Positions 61,635-64,000 of a DNA stretch of 64,000 nucleotides are shown piece after piece. Positions within the stretch are counted from its first letter, which is position 1. Every line of letters begins with the position of its first letter. This DNA comes from Thamnidium elegans. Taxonomy: Eukaryota; Mucoromycota; Mucoromycetes; Mucorales; Mucoraceae. Location: assembly GCA_025201345.1 (NCBI GenBank), contig JAIXMG010000003.1, forward strand, positions 310,001 to 374,000, written 5' to 3'. A program made the translations under genes and the position numbers. A model generated the notes under the pieces. That model saw nothing but the letters and a program-made list of their open reading frames with translations. It searched no databases and had not been told where the DNA came from.

Positions 61635-62251
61635 GCTAGTTTTTCGGTGTAGTAATAGTGTGTTATTATAGGATGTATTAAGGGCTAGAGATCAAAAACA
61701 ATTGGACTTTGAAGAATTATCGGGTTACTTGCATCAAGCAATTCAAGAAAGAGAAAGAACTCTGCATCCTGGTAGATCATATAATAGAAATGGTGGATTG
61801 AATATTACTGATTATGTTACAGATAAATATAACGATTTTCGTGGTATATCTGTAGAAACTGCAAGGCGTGAAAAATTAAGTAAATTGCAAGCTAGAATTA
61901 CAGAGGTAATTTCAATTATTTTTACAGCAGAAATTATGTTTTTATTAATCATTTATTTTGTAGTTACAAGAAGAAGTGACTAGAACAAATGATGAATCAA
62001 ATGGATTTTCTATTCAAGTAATGAAGGAATTTGATGTATTTCAAAAGACAAAGATATTAGAATTAAAACAAGGACTACTTGCTTATGCTGATTGTCACAT
62101 AACATTCTTTCAAAAGGTAAGTCTTATTTCTTTATGACTGTTATTGCTGCATAACTCAAATGCTTTTTAGGGCACTGTAATATGGGAAAAAGTTTTACCT
62201 GTATTAGAAAGCATTGATGGCGTAAACGGTGATGGTCTTGTACATGCCTAA
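60156..62251 (+). CDS. Sorting nexin SNX4/Atg24-like (PX-BAR)
   Basis: Ten exons: 60156..60257, 60347..60574, 60641..60779, 60854..60908, 60973..61060, 61127..61331, 61397..61596, 61672..61905, 61964..62116 and 62171..62251, giving 494 aa. A disordered, Pro/Ser/Thr-rich N terminus leads to a PX domain with NPKPVRRRYQDFVWLHSALS, the CIVPPLPEKHRL loop and ISLQWFLDRISRHPLLQKS, binding PI3P. The BAR part is helical: MKESITKLEDNLNIVERLYM, EFDVFQKTKILELKQGLLAY and ADCHITFFQKG. That series matches Snx4/Atg24, which recycles cargo from endosomes and vacuoles and supports selective autophagy. The donor at 60575 (ACA|GTAAAG) was chosen because GTAATC at 60534 breaks the frame. The 60909 intron has a weak GTTCGT donor. 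The Snx4 subtype is likely rather than certain. Confidence 0.88.
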
Positions 62252-62961
62252 TATACCAAATTTCATATACATGTGCTTTTTTTTTTTTTTTTTAGAAATA
62301 GAACTCTTTTTTTTTTCTTCTGGAAGAAAACGATTTGTCCATACTTTAATTTATTCGATTTTTGTTTTGTTTTCATTTTATTGGCACAGCAATAAAGCAC
62401 ATCCCCTTATTTTTTCGCAGAATACATGTATAAAAATGATGCCATTTGTACTCTTTAATTAAAAAGGCGTTTAATATCGAATTGGTTTGGAAAACTCTAA
62501 ATATATGACCCATAAGCTTGGTCATTGGGTGCCTATGGAAATACCCACAGTACTTATCAGGTATCTTAAAACGAAGTATTAGCAACTCTATTACTTAGAT
62601 ACAAGTTTAAACCTTAAGGGTCTGATAAAAATAAAAAGTGCTTTATATCAACATTAGAGTATTTCTACACGTCTAGTTCTAAAACCTCTCTTGCTTCACA
62701 GATTCAATCGTTTTAACAAGTAAAAAAGCCGCAAACAAAATTTTACGTCACGAATCCGTTTTTACTACTTTTTTTTTTTTTTTTTTTTTTCTTCTACCTT
62801 TCTTTATAAGACGTTTTTTTTTTTTTAAAAAAAAAAGAGAGTCCCTTTTTTTTTTTTTTTTGTGAATAAGTAGCAAAAAGAAGCAAAAAAAAAATAACCT
62901 TTTTTTTTTAAACAGGGCGAAATCGATCTTTTTTTATATATTTATATATATATTATACATC
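62252..62961. other. Intergenic between SNX4 and the Gln-rich gene
   Basis: Two T runs (62278-62294, 62767-62791) and AT-rich sequence. No coding frame. The last 100 bp are the promoter/leader side of the next gene. Confidence 0.45.
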
Positions 62962-63054
62962 ATGTCCCACGGACCTCCTCGCTCGTTTCCATCTCTTAAT
63001 TACCCCGCGATTCCTAATAATAATATACCTCGACAACAACAAGTACTCAATAGC

Positions 63055-63086
<32 letters not shown>

Positions 63087-63442
63087 AAACTTTGGACAAG
63101 CCCTTGTAACCAGTACAGGGCCTTCGCCTACTCTAGGCCATTTAGGACAAGCGACACCTAATGTAACAGCTAGTGGTAGTAACAGTCCAAGTAATACAAA
63201 TGGTGGCGGTACGAGAGGTATAACTACACCAAGCTCAACACATGAAACACTTTATTGTGATAGTTGCCAAACCTTTCGACATGTTTCCTTTTTTAATGAA
63301 AGGGACTTTAAATATAACGTATGTAATATATGTCATACACGTGAGCTGCAAAAGAGAAAACATCAAATGGAAAGGTATGAAATGTATGATGAACAACAGA
63401 GGACTTATAAACAAGGTAGATATACTCAACCGATACAACAGC

Positions 63443-63474
<32 letters not shown>

Positions 63475-64000
63475 ATGTACGCAACCCAACTCCCTATCCA
63501 ACAACCTCAGTTACATTCATCTGCCCCTATAAATTTAGGTGGTAATAGCAATAATAGTAGTGGTAGTAACCATACCTCTCCTCTTCCACCCCCTCAAACT
63601 ATATCTTCGCCTCAAATTAAACAGTCACCGCCTACTTCTTCCATGATGCTTACATTAGCGCAAGTAAATAATAACACAAATAATGCCAGTAATACAAGTA
63701 CAAGTACAAGTACTAGTAATAATAATACGAATAATAGCAAAAGCCATATGTTTTCAACTCCTGCTATGCGAAATCAGTCGCAACTTCAATCTCATATGCA
63801 CTCGCAACAGCTTATGCAACCGTTACCTTTACCAAACCAAGATTTACATCAGGCTATAAAACATGAACCGGTCATTTTACCATCTACGACTACTTCAAAT
63901 ACTACTAGTACTAGTACTGCTATTAATAATACAGTGGTTACTCCAACTCCCGTCACGCATAGAACCACTACTTCTTCAGCTGAAAGAGCTTCACAGGATA
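62962..64000 (+). CDS. Gln/Asn/Ser-rich protein with a four-Cys zinc-type motif (3' end outside window)
   Basis: A single open frame from ATG 62962 to the window end (346 codons, no stop), starting MSHGPPRSFPSLNYPA. Two Gln runs flank a compact motif at codons 97-121: YCDSCQTFRHVSFFNERD and then VCNICHTRELQKRKH. The C-x2-C...C-x2-C layout with a basic tail suggests a zinc ribbon or treble-clef-like fold. The remainder is Asn/Thr/Ser/Gln/Pro-rich with CAA, AAT and AGT runs, typical of fungal transcription regulators. It could be a transcriptional co-regulator; the family is not recognised. No intron is evident within the part seen. Confidence 0.7.

Overview
The window is nuclear DNA of a filamentous fungus, most likely from the Mucorales (Mucoromycota). 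It is very AT-rich, with long A/T homopolymer runs. Genes are intron-rich; introns are mostly 50-85 bp, bounded by GTAAGT-like donors and short pyrimidine-AG acceptors. Almost every recognisable gene is a fungal or pan-eukaryotic housekeeping gene. Exon structures below were joined by hand from splice signals and reading-frame phase. Most junctions were checked by confirming that the spliced length is a multiple of three and that the protein runs through a conserved motif.

Layout from left to right: the 3' part of a kismet/CHD6-9-type chromatin remodeller (+); SHO1 osmosensor (+); MFSD10-like transporter (-); a TE graveyard with a DDE transposase relic and a decayed repeat-family ORF (5.9-8.2 kb); TTC27/Emw1 TPR protein (+); a giant Ser/Asn/His/Gly repeat protein with a recent 861-bp internal tandem duplication (-); a secreted kelch protein (-); a possible 91-codon gene (-); a small TnpB/Fanzor-like fragment (about 19.5 kb); nucleoporin Nup93/Nic96 (-); a PHO80-type cyclin (-); ribosomal protein eL8 (-); a GH47 alpha-mannosidase (-) divergent from a sugar transporter (+) that needs a 5-nt micro-exon; a Yippee protein (+) overlapping tail-to-tail with a small uncharacterised gene (-); nuclear cap-binding subunit CBP80 (-); an unrecognised gene (-); a gene-poor stretch (39.3-43.1 kb); SEC16 (+); adenylosuccinate lyase (-); a second TE graveyard (47.5-54.4 kb) with a decayed, intron-containing Fanzor-like gene; a Sel1-repeat protein (+); poly(A) polymerase (-); SNX4/Atg24 sorting nexin (+); and the start of a Gln-rich protein with a four-Cys motif (+).

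The genes are not an operon and share no single pathway. Several serve RNA metabolism (CBP80, poly(A) polymerase, the TTC27 homologue), membrane traffic (SEC16, SNX4, GH47) or nuclear structure and chromatin (Nup93, CHD). No tRNA, rRNA or CRISPR array was found. The least ordinary items are the Fanzor/TnpB-type relics, the 5-nt and 14-nt exons, a GC-AG intron, the 861-bp intragenic duplication and the 11-bp antisense overlap of two coding sequences.
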